Below, one piece after another: positions 23,471-33,232 of a stretch of 53,715 bases of DNA (position 1 is its first letter; each line of letters starts with the position of its first letter). Source of the DNA: Centipeda periodontii DSM 2778 (GTDB lineage: Bacteria > Bacillota > Negativicutes > Selenomonadales > Selenomonadaceae); NCBI RefSeq assembly GCF_000213975.1, contig NZ_GL892076.1:1908560-1962274 (forward strand), in the 5' to 3' direction. The notes beneath the pieces are model-generated. The model searched no databases and was not told the origin of the DNA. It was given only the letters and a program-made list of their open reading frames with translations. A program made the translations under genes and the position numbers.

Positions 23471-24937
23471 TTATGCCCAATATGGTATATAACGACGATT
23501 GCGCACCGATGTATCAGCTTCGTCCGCTAGTTTTACCAACCCCTCCTCGCAACTTTCGTTCAGCAGTCGTGAAATCATAGCGCTGTTATGGGATGGAATG
23601 GCAAAACGCTCCCGCAGCGATGCGTTCGTCATATATTCTCGATGAACGCGACGCAGACAAGCATGGAGATAACAGGCGCGCAGTTTATCCACCTTGCTCA
23701 TCTTACTGAAAGGGCGCGATGAAAAAAGTGTAAGCCGCGTCATATTCTCATACACTGTTATTTCCGGCGCAGGAAGCTGATGCACCTCCGTTGCGTGAAC
23801 AATCTTGTCAAAGCCGCTGCCACGCTCCTCACAGACACCGATTCTTCGCATAAATGCCGCCATTTGTTCGTTGCGTGAGATGGGAGGGTAATCCAAAAAA
23901 CGAGTTGTTTCAATGAGCGGCGTACCCGGATTTGTAATTTCCATGCGATCTGAAAAGATCTCAACCATCACACCTGCACCATGAAGGAAGAAGTTTTGGT
24001 GAATCAGTGCATTTGCAAGGCTCTCACGAATTGCCAGTTCCGGATACATCGGCATGTTTTTTCGCAGTGCCCTTCCCATCACCTCGTTCGATGGCAACTG
24101 ATCAGAAACATAGGTGACGAATTGTTCAAAGCCGAATGCGTACCCGGATTTGAAGATACGTTCTTTCCCGGCATATAGGCGTGTATGGTCACTGTATCGG
24201 ATAACACGAAGTGCCTTTCGTTCCAAAGAGGGAAATGCAGATAGATCGTTGGCAAAGAGGATCGCACCAAGGTTGGTAATATTGTAATTTCCTGTCACAT
24301 TCTTGACAATCATACGATCCGCAAGCAGAGCTTCTATCATCCCCCTCTTGTCATTGGGCAGGTCCAGCGAAAGGAGGTCAAAATAAGCTGGATAATTCAG
24401 GAGGCGCAGGACAAAATCCGCTGGAATGTCCTCCATTGCAATCATGCTCTCAAATGGTTTTCGCCCCAAGGTTGCCCATAGCTCGCGCTCCGTGTCCGGA
24501 AAGTCCTTCAACTTCTTTTTATGGGAATCAATACGAATGTAATCAATCCCACGAAATTTTACAGGTGAGGCATTTGCCGAATGGATTTCCAAGAGAACAA
24601 TTATGCAGCCATCAATGTTGACCTCATGAAAGTAGAACTGAACCTGCGGCTCAAGCTGCGTGCTGATAAAGAGCTCTAAGCTCTGATTCCCCTGCTTCGT
24701 CCGCGATGGTCGAAACTCCGTCCCACGGATTGCGTGCGTTTCGTCATCAACCCCCCAAATCATCAGCGCGTGTGTCTTGTTATAAAGGGCTGCTGTATTG
24801 GAAAGTGCGCTGATATATTCCCCAATATCCATGGGCGTCGTCACCTGATTCAGCTTAAATTCGATCCACGGTCTTTCTTCCTCGAACGCACACGCTTCAT
24901 GGATAATCGATGCAATTTGTTCATCAAGAAACGGCAT
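23471..24937 (-). CDS. AlbA_2-domain putative DNA-binding protein with HATPase-like C-terminus
   Basis: A 488-residue protein of the RecG-like/COG2865 type. The N-terminal AlbA_2 (Schlafen) domain is seen in EERPWIEFKLN and in SALSNTAALYNKTHALMIWG, then FRGIDYIRIDSHKKKL. The middle ELAIRESLANALIHQNF through VEIFSDRMEITNPGT matches the HATPase_c_4 ATP-binding lobe. The C-terminus is probably a winged helix. Such proteins are found as regulators and in defence or mobile contexts; the biochemical role is unclear. The start at 24937 follows GAAGAAGGTG. Its base composition is more AT-rich than its neighbours', hinting at acquisition. Confidence 0.8.
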   Translation of the reverse strand: MPFLDEQIASIIHEACAFEEERPWIEFKLNQVTTPMDIGEYISALSNTAALYNKTHALMIWGVDDETHAIRGTEFRPSRTKQGNQSLELFISTQLEPQVQFYFHEVNIDGCIIVLLEIHSANASPVKFRGIDYIRIDSHKKKLKDFPDTERELWATLGRKPFESMIAMEDIPADFVLRLLNYPAYFDLLSLDLPNDKRGMIEALLADRMIVKNVTGNYNITNLGAILFANDLSAFPSLERKALRVIRYSDHTRLYAGKERIFKSGYAFGFEQFVTYVSDQLPSNEVMGRALRKNMPMYPELAIRESLANALIHQNFFLHGAGVMVEIFSDRMEITNPGTPLIETTRFLDYPPISRNEQMAAFMRRIGVCEERGSGFDKIVHATEVHQLPAPEITVYENMTRLTLFSSRPFSKMSKVDKLRACYLHACLRRVHREYMTNASLRERFAIPSHNSAMISRLLNESCEEGLVKLADEADTSVRNRRYIPYWA

Positions 24938-25124
24938 GGTAACACCTTCTTCCAATCAAGATTATAGCATAGGATAATCAATAAAACAATCAATTAAACT
25001 ATCTATATGAAACAAAAGGGATTGATAGATTCCAATGTAATTAATCCAATAGGAGTGTAATATACCAGTCAATAAAATTCATCAATCTGTATCAAGTTTC
25101 TTCGATCATTCCCATTATATGACA

Positions 25125-25164
25125 AAAAGAATCGCGGTACAAAGTTGTACCGCGATTCTTTTTG
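25125..25164. terminator. Strong terminator downstream of mtlD
   Basis: A perfect 17-bp stem (25125-25141 with 25148-25164) around a 6-base loop, with AAAAAG and CTTTTT at its ends, just after the mtlD stop. It works in both directions. The rest of the 230-bp gap is AT-rich, contains the AlbA_2 gene promoter region, and shows no gene. Confidence 0.85.
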
Positions 25165-25171
25165 ATGCAGT

Positions 25172-26323
25172 TTACTTCTTCATCTCTGCATTCTTCTCAA
25201 GAATAAGGTTGAAGAGTTCGGAGCCTGCCGGAATCTCCGTGAAGTGCGTGATCGCCTTCTCAATGCCGTTCTCCTTGATGAAGCTCTGCACCTCAACCGC
25301 CTCTGGATCGTCGGCAAAGTCGAAATGGAGGGCGGCGGCGATGACGGTTGCCAGCGCCTCAGGCTTTCTGCCGCGCTCCATGAGCTGCACAGCGGGAGAG
25401 ACGAGGCGATCCTTCGCGCCGAGCTTGCGCTTCGGTCCGCGTGCGACGCGCGTCACGGCGTCGGAGAGATGCGGATTCTTGAACCGCTCCTCCGCTGTGC
25501 GGATGTATGCCGCAAGCTGCCCACGATCAAAGCCGAACTTCTCGATGAGCAGTTCACTCGACTCCGCCCAGACGCGGCGGACGAACGCGACGATCTCCTC
25601 GTCCTTCATCGCCGTTGCAATGTCCTCAATGCCTTTCAGATACGCCATGTACGCAATCGAGGCATGTCCCGTGTTGACGGAGAAGAGTTTGCGCTCGATG
25701 TAGGCTTCGAGATTGTCCACCCACGTCAGCCCCTCGATCTGCGGCTCTGCGCCGACCACGCCCTTGCGGTCGACATCCCATTCGCAGAACGGCTCGACCT
25801 TCACGAGCAGGGGATCCTCGTTGTGCTGGATGGGCACGATGCGATCGACGGCAGCGTCGGGGAAGCCGATGCAGCGCGTGACTTTCGCCTTCACATCGTC
25901 TGCAAGGTGCTCGTATACGAAGTTCTTGAGAACGGTCGAGCCACCCACCATGTTCTCGCACGCGATGATGTTGAGCGGCGTCTCGTTCTTCTCGACGCGG
26001 CGTGCAAGCCCCTTTGCGATATTCGGCGCAATGAACTTCAAGATGTTCGGACCGATGGCGGTGGTCACGATGCCCGCCGTGACGAATGCATCCAGCAGCT
26101 CCTCAAGCTGCTTATTACTGTTGATCGCCTTCACATACTCGACGTGGATGCTCTTCGGCTCATTGCCAACCACCTCGATGTCATAGGAGCGGCGCGCGTT
26201 GATCTCGTCAACCAGTGTCTCCGCAACATCGACAAATGTAACCTCATAGCCCGAACGCACGAGGAGTTCCCCGATAAAGCCGCGACCGATGTTGCCGCCG
26301 CCGAAATGGATTGCCTGTTTCAT
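25172..26323 (-). CDS. mtlD: Mannitol-1-phosphate 5-dehydrogenase
   Basis: Oxidises mannitol 1-phosphate, delivered by the PTS, to fructose 6-phosphate with NAD+. The 383-residue protein begins with the family Rossmann signature MKQAIHFGGGNIGRGFIGEL and contains ACENMVGGS and the VNTGHASIAYMAYLKG region, whose His and nearby Lys belong to the active site of this polyol dehydrogenase family. It is last in mtlR-mtlA-mtlD, 21 bp after mtlA. Confidence 0.96.
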   Translation of the reverse strand: MKQAIHFGGGNIGRGFIGELLVRSGYEVTFVDVAETLVDEINARRSYDIEVVGNEPKSIHVEYVKAINSNKQLEELLDAFVTAGIVTTAIGPNILKFIAPNIAKGLARRVEKNETPLNIIACENMVGGSTVLKNFVYEHLADDVKAKVTRCIGFPDAAVDRIVPIQHNEDPLLVKVEPFCEWDVDRKGVVGAEPQIEGLTWVDNLEAYIERKLFSVNTGHASIAYMAYLKGIEDIATAMKDEEIVAFVRRVWAESSELLIEKFGFDRGQLAAYIRTAEERFKNPHLSDAVTRVARGPKRKLGAKDRLVSPAVQLMERGRKPEALATVIAAALHFDFADDPEAVEVQSFIKENGIEKAITHFTEIPAGSELFNLILEKNAEMKK

Positions 26324-26344
26324 GGAAATCTCCTTTCAGGTTTT

Positions 26345-28243
26345 TTAATCTGCTTTCGTAAAGACTTCGTAAAGTTCATCGGCACTCTTCGTCTTAAAGA
26401 GCTCTTCGAGCTGTTCATCCGTATAGTCGCCGACCATGGTCGCGATGTTGGCGAGGATGGCGAGGTGGTCGTTGCCGACGCCCGCGATGCCGATGACGAG
26501 ATGTGCCGTTTCATCGCCGAACTGCACACCCTCGGGATACTGGCAGACGACGATGCCCGTCTTCTTGATCGTATCCTTGACGGCGTTCTCACCGTGCGGG
26601 ATCGCAATCCCCTTGCCGATGTAGGTCGAGAGATCCTGTTCACGATTCAACATGCCCTGCACATAGCCCTCGTCGACGTAGCCGCTCGCCACGAGCATCC
26701 TGCCCGCCGCAGTGATTGCGTCCTCGCGGCTGACGGTGGGAAGTCCGACCCGAACGTTTTCTTTCAGCAGGACACCCGCGCTGACCGTATCGGTCGCCTC
26801 TGCCTCTGCGTCGGATGCTGGAGTGCCTGCTTCGACTGCTGCCTCTTTCAGACGTGTCGTGACGATCTCATAGACATTGTTCTGCGTGAAGTCGCGCACC
26901 CAGATGTGCTCTGCCTGCGGCGAGTCTGCAAGCGCACGCTCGGCGAGTTTCTCATGCGAGATGACGAGCTGTGCCTCGCTCGGGATTGCCCCGATGGCGC
27001 AGTTCGTGACGGAGATATCCGTATAGCCGTCCTTCTTGAGCTTCTTGCGCAGTGCCGCTGCACCGAGGGCGGACGAGCCCATGCCCGCGTCGCAGGCGTA
27101 AACGATGACCTTCAGATCCTTGCCCGCAACCTTCTTTTCTGCGGGGAGGTCCTTGCCTCGATTCTTCATGTCCGCCATGCTCTCGCGTGCGGATTCGAGC
27201 GAATCCTCATCAACATCCTTCGACATCTTGATAAAGACGGAGGCAACCGCACAGGATACCGCCGTTGCAACGGCGAACGCCGAGAGGTTTGCAAAGAGTG
27301 CCGAGCCGTTCGGCGTCATGGCAATGATCGCGAAAATCGACCCCGGGGAGGACGGTGCAATCAGACCGCCGCCGAGGAGACCGAGCGTGAACACGCCGGA
27401 CATGCCGCCCGCGATCGCTGCAACGATGAGTGTCGGCTTCATGAGGATGTACGGGAAGTAGATTTCGTGAATACCGCCGAGGACGTGAATGATCATCGCG
27501 CCGGGCGAGGACGACTTCGCCATGCCCTTGCCAAAGAGCCAGTACGCAAGCAAAATACCGAAGCCGGGACCCGGGTTCGCCTCGAGCAGGAAGAACATGG
27601 ACTTGCCGTATTCCTGCGCCTGCTGGATGCCGAGCGGGCTGAGCACGCCGTGGTTGAGTGCGTTGTTGAGAAAGAGCACCTTTGCCGGCTCGATGATGAT
27701 GGATGCGAGCGGCAGAAGCCCCATCGCAACGATTCCCTCCACGCCGCTGCGCAGGATGTCGTTCGCACCGCCGACGACGGGACCGACGACGGCGTAGGCA
27801 ATCATCGCGAGGATGCCGCCGAGAATACCGAGCGAGAAATTGTTGACCAGCATCTCGAAGCCGCCCGGAATGCTGTCGCGAATGGCATCGTCAAACTTCT
27901 TGATGATATAGCCGCCCAGAGGTCCCATAATCATCGCACCGAGGAACATCGGGATATCCGAACCCGCGATGATGCCCGATGTCGCGATCGCCGCCATGAC
28001 GCCGCCGCGATGCCCATAGATTGCTGCGCCGCCGCTGTAGCCGATGAGCAGAGGAATCAGCCACTTGCTCATGGGACCACCGACCTGAGCGAGGTATTCG
28101 TTCGGCATCCATCCCGTCGGGATGAAGAGCGCCGTCAGGAACCCCCATGCGATAAATGCGCCAATATTCGGCATGACCATTCCGGACAGGAAGCGGCCGA
28201 ATTTCTGCATGGCCTCCTGTGCCCCTCCACCTTGCTGACTCAT
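26345..28243 (-). CDS. mtlA: PTS mannitol transporter EIICBA
   Basis: Imports mannitol and phosphorylates it to mannitol 1-phosphate. All three domains sit in one 632-residue chain. The EIIC membrane domain covers about residues 15-340, with the GIHEIYF motif at 257-263. EIIB follows, with the phosphocysteine loop CDAGMGSS (Cys384). EIIA comes last, with the phosphohistidine in GIAIPHGEN (His550). This matches the E. coli MtlA layout. AAGGGGG precedes the start. The 37-bp gap after mtlR is AT-rich. Confidence 0.97.
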   Translation of the reverse strand: MSQQGGGAQEAMQKFGRFLSGMVMPNIGAFIAWGFLTALFIPTGWMPNEYLAQVGGPMSKWLIPLLIGYSGGAAIYGHRGGVMAAIATSGIIAGSDIPMFLGAMIMGPLGGYIIKKFDDAIRDSIPGGFEMLVNNFSLGILGGILAMIAYAVVGPVVGGANDILRSGVEGIVAMGLLPLASIIIEPAKVLFLNNALNHGVLSPLGIQQAQEYGKSMFFLLEANPGPGFGILLAYWLFGKGMAKSSSPGAMIIHVLGGIHEIYFPYILMKPTLIVAAIAGGMSGVFTLGLLGGGLIAPSSPGSIFAIIAMTPNGSALFANLSAFAVATAVSCAVASVFIKMSKDVDEDSLESARESMADMKNRGKDLPAEKKVAGKDLKVIVYACDAGMGSSALGAAALRKKLKKDGYTDISVTNCAIGAIPSEAQLVISHEKLAERALADSPQAEHIWVRDFTQNNVYEIVTTRLKEAAVEAGTPASDAEAEATDTVSAGVLLKENVRVGLPTVSREDAITAAGRMLVASGYVDEGYVQGMLNREQDLSTYIGKGIAIPHGENAVKDTIKKTGIVVCQYPEGVQFGDETAHLVIGIAGVGNDHLAILANIATMVGDYTDEQLEELFKTKSADELYEVFTKAD

Positions 28244-28280
28244 AAAAATCCCCCTTCAAAAATATATCTAAATATTTTAT

Positions 28281-30344
28281 CTACAAGAGCTGTTCCAATC
28301 TTTCCCGGAAATGCTCTTCAAAAACGTATTCCAGTTCGCGGCGCATCTCGTCCGCACCCCCCTGCGCGAGGATGTCTGTAAAGCTCGGATGCTCCGCCAT
28401 ATGTGCCGAGACAGTCCCAAGTATCTGCTTTTCTGTTTCGTCTCCCCCTAAAGACGCGTGCATGACGAGTGCCGTATGCACGGCATCCTCTCCATAGGGA
28501 AGCGGCTCTGCGAGATGAAGAACGCCGAAGCGCGCTTCATCAAGTGCCGTCGATGCCGCATGGAGGAGGAGCATCTGTGGTGCGATCCATGTGGGCGCGA
28601 TTTTCTCACGGCGAACAAGTGCCGCCGCAAATGCTGCCGCAGACGGCTCCTCGGGAATGAGGAGACGCGCCGCCGCCTCTGCCAGCTGCGGGAGCGTCTG
28701 CACCCGCACGTCCCCCTGCAGGCGAAAGCCCACGAGCAGATCGTGAATCACACCGCTCAGACGGTGAATCGCTGCCATCGCCTTTGTGAAATGCGGCTTT
28801 TCCGCTGACTCTGTGACCATATGCGGCGCACAGGCGGCGAGAACGGCGTCGATCCGTGCCCGATCCGATGCGGTCAGAAACGCACTCGCGACGACGACGG
28901 GCACGGGAAGCGGTGGGAGCGGTACGGTCGACACAACAAAATCCGCCGAGCGCTGCGTGATCTCATGCGCTGTGAGCGCAAGGGAGGAGAGTTCCCCGAC
29001 GACGCGAATCCGCTCATAGGCGCGACGAATGCGGCTCGCGAGCAGACGACTCGTACCGAGTCCTGTCGGACACGCGACGAGCACACGCACGATCGAGCGA
29101 TCTCCACCCGCCTCCGTCAGTGCCGCACCGATGTGAATGGCGATGTAGGCAATCTCATCGGCGGGCAGCGGCGCACCCACCTCTTCTTCCATCATGCGCG
29201 TGGCGTATCGCGCAATCTCCATGAGTTCCGGATGCTCCGCCTCCATCTGCGCAAGCAGCGGATTGCGGATGTCCATGCGAAGTTTCAGACGGTGCAGCGC
29301 GGGTGCGAGATGATTGACCAGTCCCGAGAGCAGCGTGCGGCTGCGCAGCAGCGGTGCACCGCTTTTCTCCGATGCAAGACGCATGATCGACTGTGCGATC
29401 TGTACGAGGCGGAAGTTGTCGACGCGCCCCGCCCCTGCCGGAAGCGCCATGCCGCGCGCGCCGAGAAGGTGCATCGTGATGTAGCCGATCTCTGCCTCAG
29501 GAACGGCAAGTTCAAATGCCGCGCCCAGCCGCTCCGCAATCACGCGCGCCGCAGCGAACTCCTCCGTACCGCGAAGCTCCTCAAGCGTCTCTGCATCCAT
29601 CGCAATCGTATCGCGCTGCTGCAAACGCCGCACGGCGAGCGCGAGGTGAACGACAAGGCCGACACGCGCAGTATCTGGAATGTGCCGACCTCGCGTTTCC
29701 TCGGCAACAGCATCGTCGATCATCCGTATCTGTACCCCATCGACAAGCCCGAGCAAAGCCCTGTCCGCCGCATGAGCCGCGCCCTCTCCACCGTCGTCAC
29801 CGACAAGCGCAAGCAGTTCCGTTTCATCCACATGGTCATGAATCATCCGAACAAGTGCGCTGCGGATGTCCCGCTCTGCTCCTTCGACGTAGACACCAAG
29901 TCCCGGACGGCGTACAAGCGCGATCCGCTGCTCTGCAAGATGTGGCTGCAGCCGATCGAGATCGTGACTGACCGTGCTGTCCGTTACGTTCAGGAGACGC
30001 GCAAGAGTAAAAAGCTTGAGCGGTTCATCTGCCATGAGAAGGCGCGTCGTAAGGATGGAGCGCCGCTGATCGGGGGAAAGTTCCCGGTGTGTGTTTCCGT
30101 CCGAGGCGAGATGTTTGCGCAGACGCCTGAGATCCTCCGGATCGCCCGCGAGCATAACCCCCGCGCCCGTGCGCCGCAGCAGCGTAATTCCATACGGCAT
30201 CAGAGCCATCTCGAGTCCATGCAGCTCACGCGCAACAGTGCGTGAGCTGACGCCAATCTCGGAACCAATCCGCTCGGCAGGCACATAGCCGTCTGCAGCA
30301 AGGAGCGCGGACAGAATCGCCCGCATACGCGTCGTCATGTCCAT
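28281..30344 (-). CDS. mtlR: MtlR-type PRD-containing transcriptional activator
   Basis: A 687-residue PTS-controlled activator of mannitol genes. In order: an N-terminal helix-turn-helix (VPAERIGSEIGVSSRTVARE), a second winged helix (LARLLNVTDSTVSHDLDRL), two PRD domains with conserved histidines (GYITMHLLGARG and IAYIAIHIGAAL), an EIIB-like loop VACPTGLGTSR, and an EIIA(Mtl)-like C-terminus (LLLHAAS). Phosphorylation at PRD and EIIA sites couples activity to mannitol and general PTS state in Bacillus homologues. Here it leads the operon and is co-transcribed with mtlA and mtlD. GGGGG lies upstream. Confidence 0.92.
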   Translation of the reverse strand: MDMTTRMRAILSALLAADGYVPAERIGSEIGVSSRTVARELHGLEMALMPYGITLLRRTGAGVMLAGDPEDLRRLRKHLASDGNTHRELSPDQRRSILTTRLLMADEPLKLFTLARLLNVTDSTVSHDLDRLQPHLAEQRIALVRRPGLGVYVEGAERDIRSALVRMIHDHVDETELLALVGDDGGEGAAHAADRALLGLVDGVQIRMIDDAVAEETRGRHIPDTARVGLVVHLALAVRRLQQRDTIAMDAETLEELRGTEEFAAARVIAERLGAAFELAVPEAEIGYITMHLLGARGMALPAGAGRVDNFRLVQIAQSIMRLASEKSGAPLLRSRTLLSGLVNHLAPALHRLKLRMDIRNPLLAQMEAEHPELMEIARYATRMMEEEVGAPLPADEIAYIAIHIGAALTEAGGDRSIVRVLVACPTGLGTSRLLASRIRRAYERIRVVGELSSLALTAHEITQRSADFVVSTVPLPPLPVPVVVASAFLTASDRARIDAVLAACAPHMVTESAEKPHFTKAMAAIHRLSGVIHDLLVGFRLQGDVRVQTLPQLAEAAARLLIPEEPSAAAFAAALVRREKIAPTWIAPQMLLLHAASTALDEARFGVLHLAEPLPYGEDAVHTALVMHASLGGDETEKQILGTVSAHMAEHPSFTDILAQGGADEMRRELEYVFEEHFRERLEQLL

Positions 30345-30437
30345 GCGTCCGCCCCCTTTCGACCTTCATTATAACGAATGGCATTCATATCTGCAATGAA
30401 AAGACCTTGCTCTTTGTCATGAAGGGCTATGGACAAA

Positions 30438-30470
30438 TAAAAAGAGCCGATGCGTCACACATCAGCCCTA
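30438..30470 (-). terminator. Terminator of the tsa operon
   Basis: GAGCCGATG at 30444-30452 pairs with CATCAGCCC at 30460-30468 (two G-U pairs). On the minus strand TTTTT follows, directly after the tsaD stop. Confidence 0.65.
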
Positions 30471-30473
30471 TAG

Positions 30474-31496
30474 TCATGCAAAATCAAGCCCCGGTACGGC
30501 ATTCAGATAGAGGTCGCTGTACCTGCCCGCCTCTGCCTGATACGCTCCGCGACACGCGATCATCGCTGCGTTGTCCGTACAGAGGCGCGGCGGCGGGTAG
30601 AGATAGCGAATCCTCTCTGCCTCTGCCGCCATCCGCAGACGCTTCTCGAGCGCCGCATTCGCCGCAACGCCGCCCGCGAGCACGAGCGTATCACGCCCCG
30701 CTTCGTGAATTGCCTCGAACGCCTTGTGCGCAAGTACCTCGATGACGGCAGACTGGAACGAGGCGGCGATATCCGCCTCGTTCAGCGCGTGCCCCTTCAT
30801 CTTCTCGCTGTTGATGTAGTTCAGTACAGCGGATTTCAGCCCACTGAAGCTGAACTCGTAGTTTCCCTCCTGCGCGAGCGCACGCGGGAAGTCAATCGCA
30901 GCAGGGTCGCCCTCGCGTGCGAGCCGATCGATCTCGGGGCCTCCGGGGTATGGCAGCCCCATCACGCGCGCGACCTTGTCGAACGCCTCGCCCGCCGCAT
31001 CGTCACGCGTCCTGCCCATCTGGCGGAACGTTTCATAATCCGCGACATCGACGAGCGCCGTATGCCCACCCGAAACGACGAGCGCCATAAAGGGCGGCGT
31101 GAGCTGCGGCGTCGCGAGGAAGTTTGCGAAGATATGCCCCTCGAGATGATTCACGCCGATGAGCGGAACGCCGAGCGAAAACGCCAGCGATTTTGCCGCC
31201 GACACGCCGACGAGAAGCGCGCCGACGAGTCCCGGTCCATAGGTAACGGCGATCTGATCGATGTCCGCAAGCCGGACGTTCGCTTCCTCAAGCGCCTGCT
31301 CTACGACGGGCAGGATGCTCAAGATGTGGTTGCGCGAGGCGATCTCAGGCACGACGCCGCCGTATTTTTGATGGATCGGAATCTGCGTTGCGGTGACGCA
31401 CGAGAGGAGTTCGCGCGTTCCGCGCAGCACCGCCGCCGATGTCTCGTCACAGCTCGTTTCAATCCCGAGCGTCAGTTTCTCCTGCACATCTTTCAT
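30474..31496 (-). CDS. tsaD: tRNA t6A37 threonylcarbamoyltransferase TsaD
   Basis: Transfers the threonylcarbamoyl group to A37 of ANN-decoding tRNAs together with TsaB and TsaE. The 340-residue ASKHA-fold protein starts LGIETSCDETS, has the metal ligands in NHLEGH (His117, His121), an ATP-binding VSGGHTAL and the late GGVAAN. Its 5' end overlaps rimI by 38 bp. It is the final gene of tsaE-tsaB-rimI-tsaD. Confidence 0.97.
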   Translation of the reverse strand: MKDVQEKLTLGIETSCDETSAAVLRGTRELLSCVTATQIPIHQKYGGVVPEIASRNHILSILPVVEQALEEANVRLADIDQIAVTYGPGLVGALLVGVSAAKSLAFSLGVPLIGVNHLEGHIFANFLATPQLTPPFMALVVSGGHTALVDVADYETFRQMGRTRDDAAGEAFDKVARVMGLPYPGGPEIDRLAREGDPAAIDFPRALAQEGNYEFSFSGLKSAVLNYINSEKMKGHALNEADIAASFQSAVIEVLAHKAFEAIHEAGRDTLVLAGGVAANAALEKRLRMAAEAERIRYLYPPPRLCTDNAAMIACRGAYQAEAGRYSDLYLNAVPGLDFA

Positions 31497-31947
31497 TTAC
31501 AAATTCCTTTAGCTTTGTATGCCACATGAGGATTGCGTCCTCACCGTTGTCCTGATAGTATTTCCTGCGCACGCCGATCGCCGCAAAGCCCAAACCTTCG
31601 TAAAGGCGGAGGGCAGGTGTATTCGACGGGCGCACCTCAAGCGTCATGCGCTCTGCGCCGCGCTCTGCTGCCGCACGCATGAGCTTTTCCACGAGGACTT
31701 TCCCCAGTCCCCTGCCCCGTTGCGACGTTGTCAGTGCGATATTGGTCACCTGCGCCTCCTCGAACGAGATCCAACACCCGCCGAAGCCGATGATCTCCGC
31801 ATCGTCGAGCGCGACAATATAGCAGGCAAATTCGTTCGACGCCTCGCGCCAGAAGTCCTCACGCGACCACGGCGTCGGAAAACTCTCCGACTCGACGCGC
31901 GCCACCCCCTCTGCATCCGCAGGCAGGAGTTCCCGAAAGTGAATCAC
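31459..31947 (-). CDS. rimI: Ribosomal protein S18 alanine N-acetyltransferase RimI, GTG start
   Basis: A GNAT-fold acetyltransferase of 162 residues. The acetyl-CoA loop is QRGRGLGKVL, preceded by the strand VTNIALTTS; the C-terminal RPSNTPALRLYEGLGF is diagnostic of RimI. The gene starts at a GTG overlapping the tsaB stop (GTGA). The same frame is open far upstream, but that part is antisense-quality sequence inside tsaB. Confidence 0.93.
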   Translation of the reverse strand: MIHFRELLPADAEGVARVESESFPTPWSREDFWREASNEFACYIVALDDAEIIGFGGCWISFEEAQVTNIALTTSQRGRGLGKVLVEKLMRAAAERGAERMTLEVRPSNTPALRLYEGLGFAAIGVRRKYYQDNGEDAILMWHTKLKEFVNERCAGETDARD

Positions 31948-32669
31948 TGCGCCCCCTCCGCGCCGTGCCGCTTCTCCCACAGCACCTCCGCCTCGCTGCG
32001 GCGCAGGTAAAGGGGCTGGATTACCACGGGGTCGTCCACATCTCCACGCGCAAGGCGCGCAAGCCCCGCAAGCCCCACGCACGCCGCACGCGGCATACGT
32101 GCATGAATCGGTGCAAGACGCACATGTGTGGGCAATTCGATTGTGTTTTTCTTCTGCATCGCATCGCCGAGCAGCAGGACGGGCTGCGCCGTTCCCGTGA
32201 GTGCCGCAATGACCTCGATCAACGGCAGAATGGAGAGCGCGTGCATTTCCCGCAGGGTCAGTCCATCCACACCCGCCTCCCACGCAAACTCCTGCACATA
32301 GACATTTCCCTTCTGCGCGTCCATCATGGGAACGAGGCGCACACCCTCACATACATAGTGATGGGCAAGCGCCTCAAGTGTCGGTACTGCGATGAGAGGG
32401 ATGTGCAGTGCATACGCCATCATCTTTGCCGCTGCAAGTCCGATGCGCAGCCCCGTAAACGAACCGGGACCGATGCTGACGGCGAGCCCCTCAAGTTCTT
32501 CCTTTTTCACACGCGCCATATGGAGCGCTGTCTCGATGTGCGGCATCAGCGTCTCCGAGTGTGTCAGCGCGCCCTGCATAGAGATCTCTGCCGCAATGCG
32601 CTCGGCTGAGAGAACGGCGACGCTCGAGACCTGCGAGGAGGTATCAATGCTCAGGATCGACAATCTCAC
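31944..32669 (-). CDS. tsaB: tRNA t6A biosynthesis protein TsaB, GTG start
   Basis: A 241-residue ASKHA-family scaffold that pairs with TsaD. Signatures are ILSIDTSSQVSSVAV and the GPGSFTGLRIGLAAAK motif. The start codon is GTG with GGAGG six bases upstream, inside the last codons of tsaE (26-bp overlap). It lacks the TsaD metal site, as expected. Confidence 0.94.
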   Translation of the reverse strand: MRLSILSIDTSSQVSSVAVLSAERIAAEISMQGALTHSETLMPHIETALHMARVKKEELEGLAVSIGPGSFTGLRIGLAAAKMMAYALHIPLIAVPTLEALAHHYVCEGVRLVPMMDAQKGNVYVQEFAWEAGVDGLTLREMHALSILPLIEVIAALTGTAQPVLLLGDAMQKKNTIELPTHVRLAPIHARMPRAACVGLAGLARLARGDVDDPVVIQPLYLRRSEAEVLWEKRHGAEGAQ

Positions 32670-33120
32670 TCAACTCCTCCAAGAGCCTCGTGCTCTTCTC
32701 CCCCTCGGCGGCAAAGGTGAACTGCCGCCCCTCACCGCCCAGATTTGCAATATTCACTTGAACACGATCCTCTGGCATCGCCTCCGGGAATTTCTCTGCC
32801 CACTCGATCAGCACAATACCCTCCGTTGCCTCCACATACTCATAGAAGCCAATGTCCTCGAGCTCCTCCTCGGACGCGATGCGATAGAGATCAAAATGCA
32901 CGATGGGACATGCCGCCTCATAGATGTTCATGAGGTTGAACGTCGGGCTCGTCACGTCGCTCTCCACACCGAGCGTCCGCGCCAGTGCGCGCACAAAGAG
33001 GGTTTTGCCCACACCAAGCTCTCCATCGAGGCAGATCACCGTCCCCTCATGAATAATTTTACCAATCGTTCCCGCTAAATGCGCAGTCTCCTCGGGAGAA
33101 CGCGTGATACAGGTGAACAT
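32644..33120 (-). CDS. tsaE: tRNA t6A biosynthesis ATPase TsaE
   Basis: A 158-residue P-loop ATPase that drives the TsaBD cycle. Walker A is LDGELGVGKTLFVRAL, followed by VTSPTFNLMNIYE and HFDLYR, then VLIEWAEKFP; all are characteristic of YjeE/TsaE. First gene of the tsa group, separated from rimM by a terminator. Confidence 0.95.
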   Translation of the reverse strand: MFTCITRSPEETAHLAGTIGKIIHEGTVICLDGELGVGKTLFVRALARTLGVESDVTSPTFNLMNIYEAACPIVHFDLYRIASEEELEDIGFYEYVEATEGIVLIEWAEKFPEAMPEDRVQVNIANLGGEGRQFTFAAEGEKSTRLLEELSEIVDPEH

Positions 33121-33190
33121 ATTCTATCCCCTTATGCGTGAAAAAAATAGAAACTTTTGATACATTATAACATGTTACGAGGCTCTCCGC

Positions 33191-33232
33191 AAAGAAAAAG
33201 CGGAACGGAGAGATATTCTCCCCGTCCGCTTA
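33191..33232 (-). terminator. Terminator immediately after rimM
   Basis: AAGCGGA/ACGG/AGAG at about 33198-33212 pairs with CTCC/CCGT/CCGCTT at about 33217-33231, and a T-rich tract follows on the minus strand. The stem starts at the rimM stop codon. Confidence 0.75.

Noticed and set aside
25244-28381. A 1045-codon open frame on the plus strand
   Set aside because: It lies antisense to mtlD and mtlA, whose proteins are unmistakable. The antisense translation is rich in Arg, His, Asp and Cys with no domain; it is an effect of GC-rich codon use.
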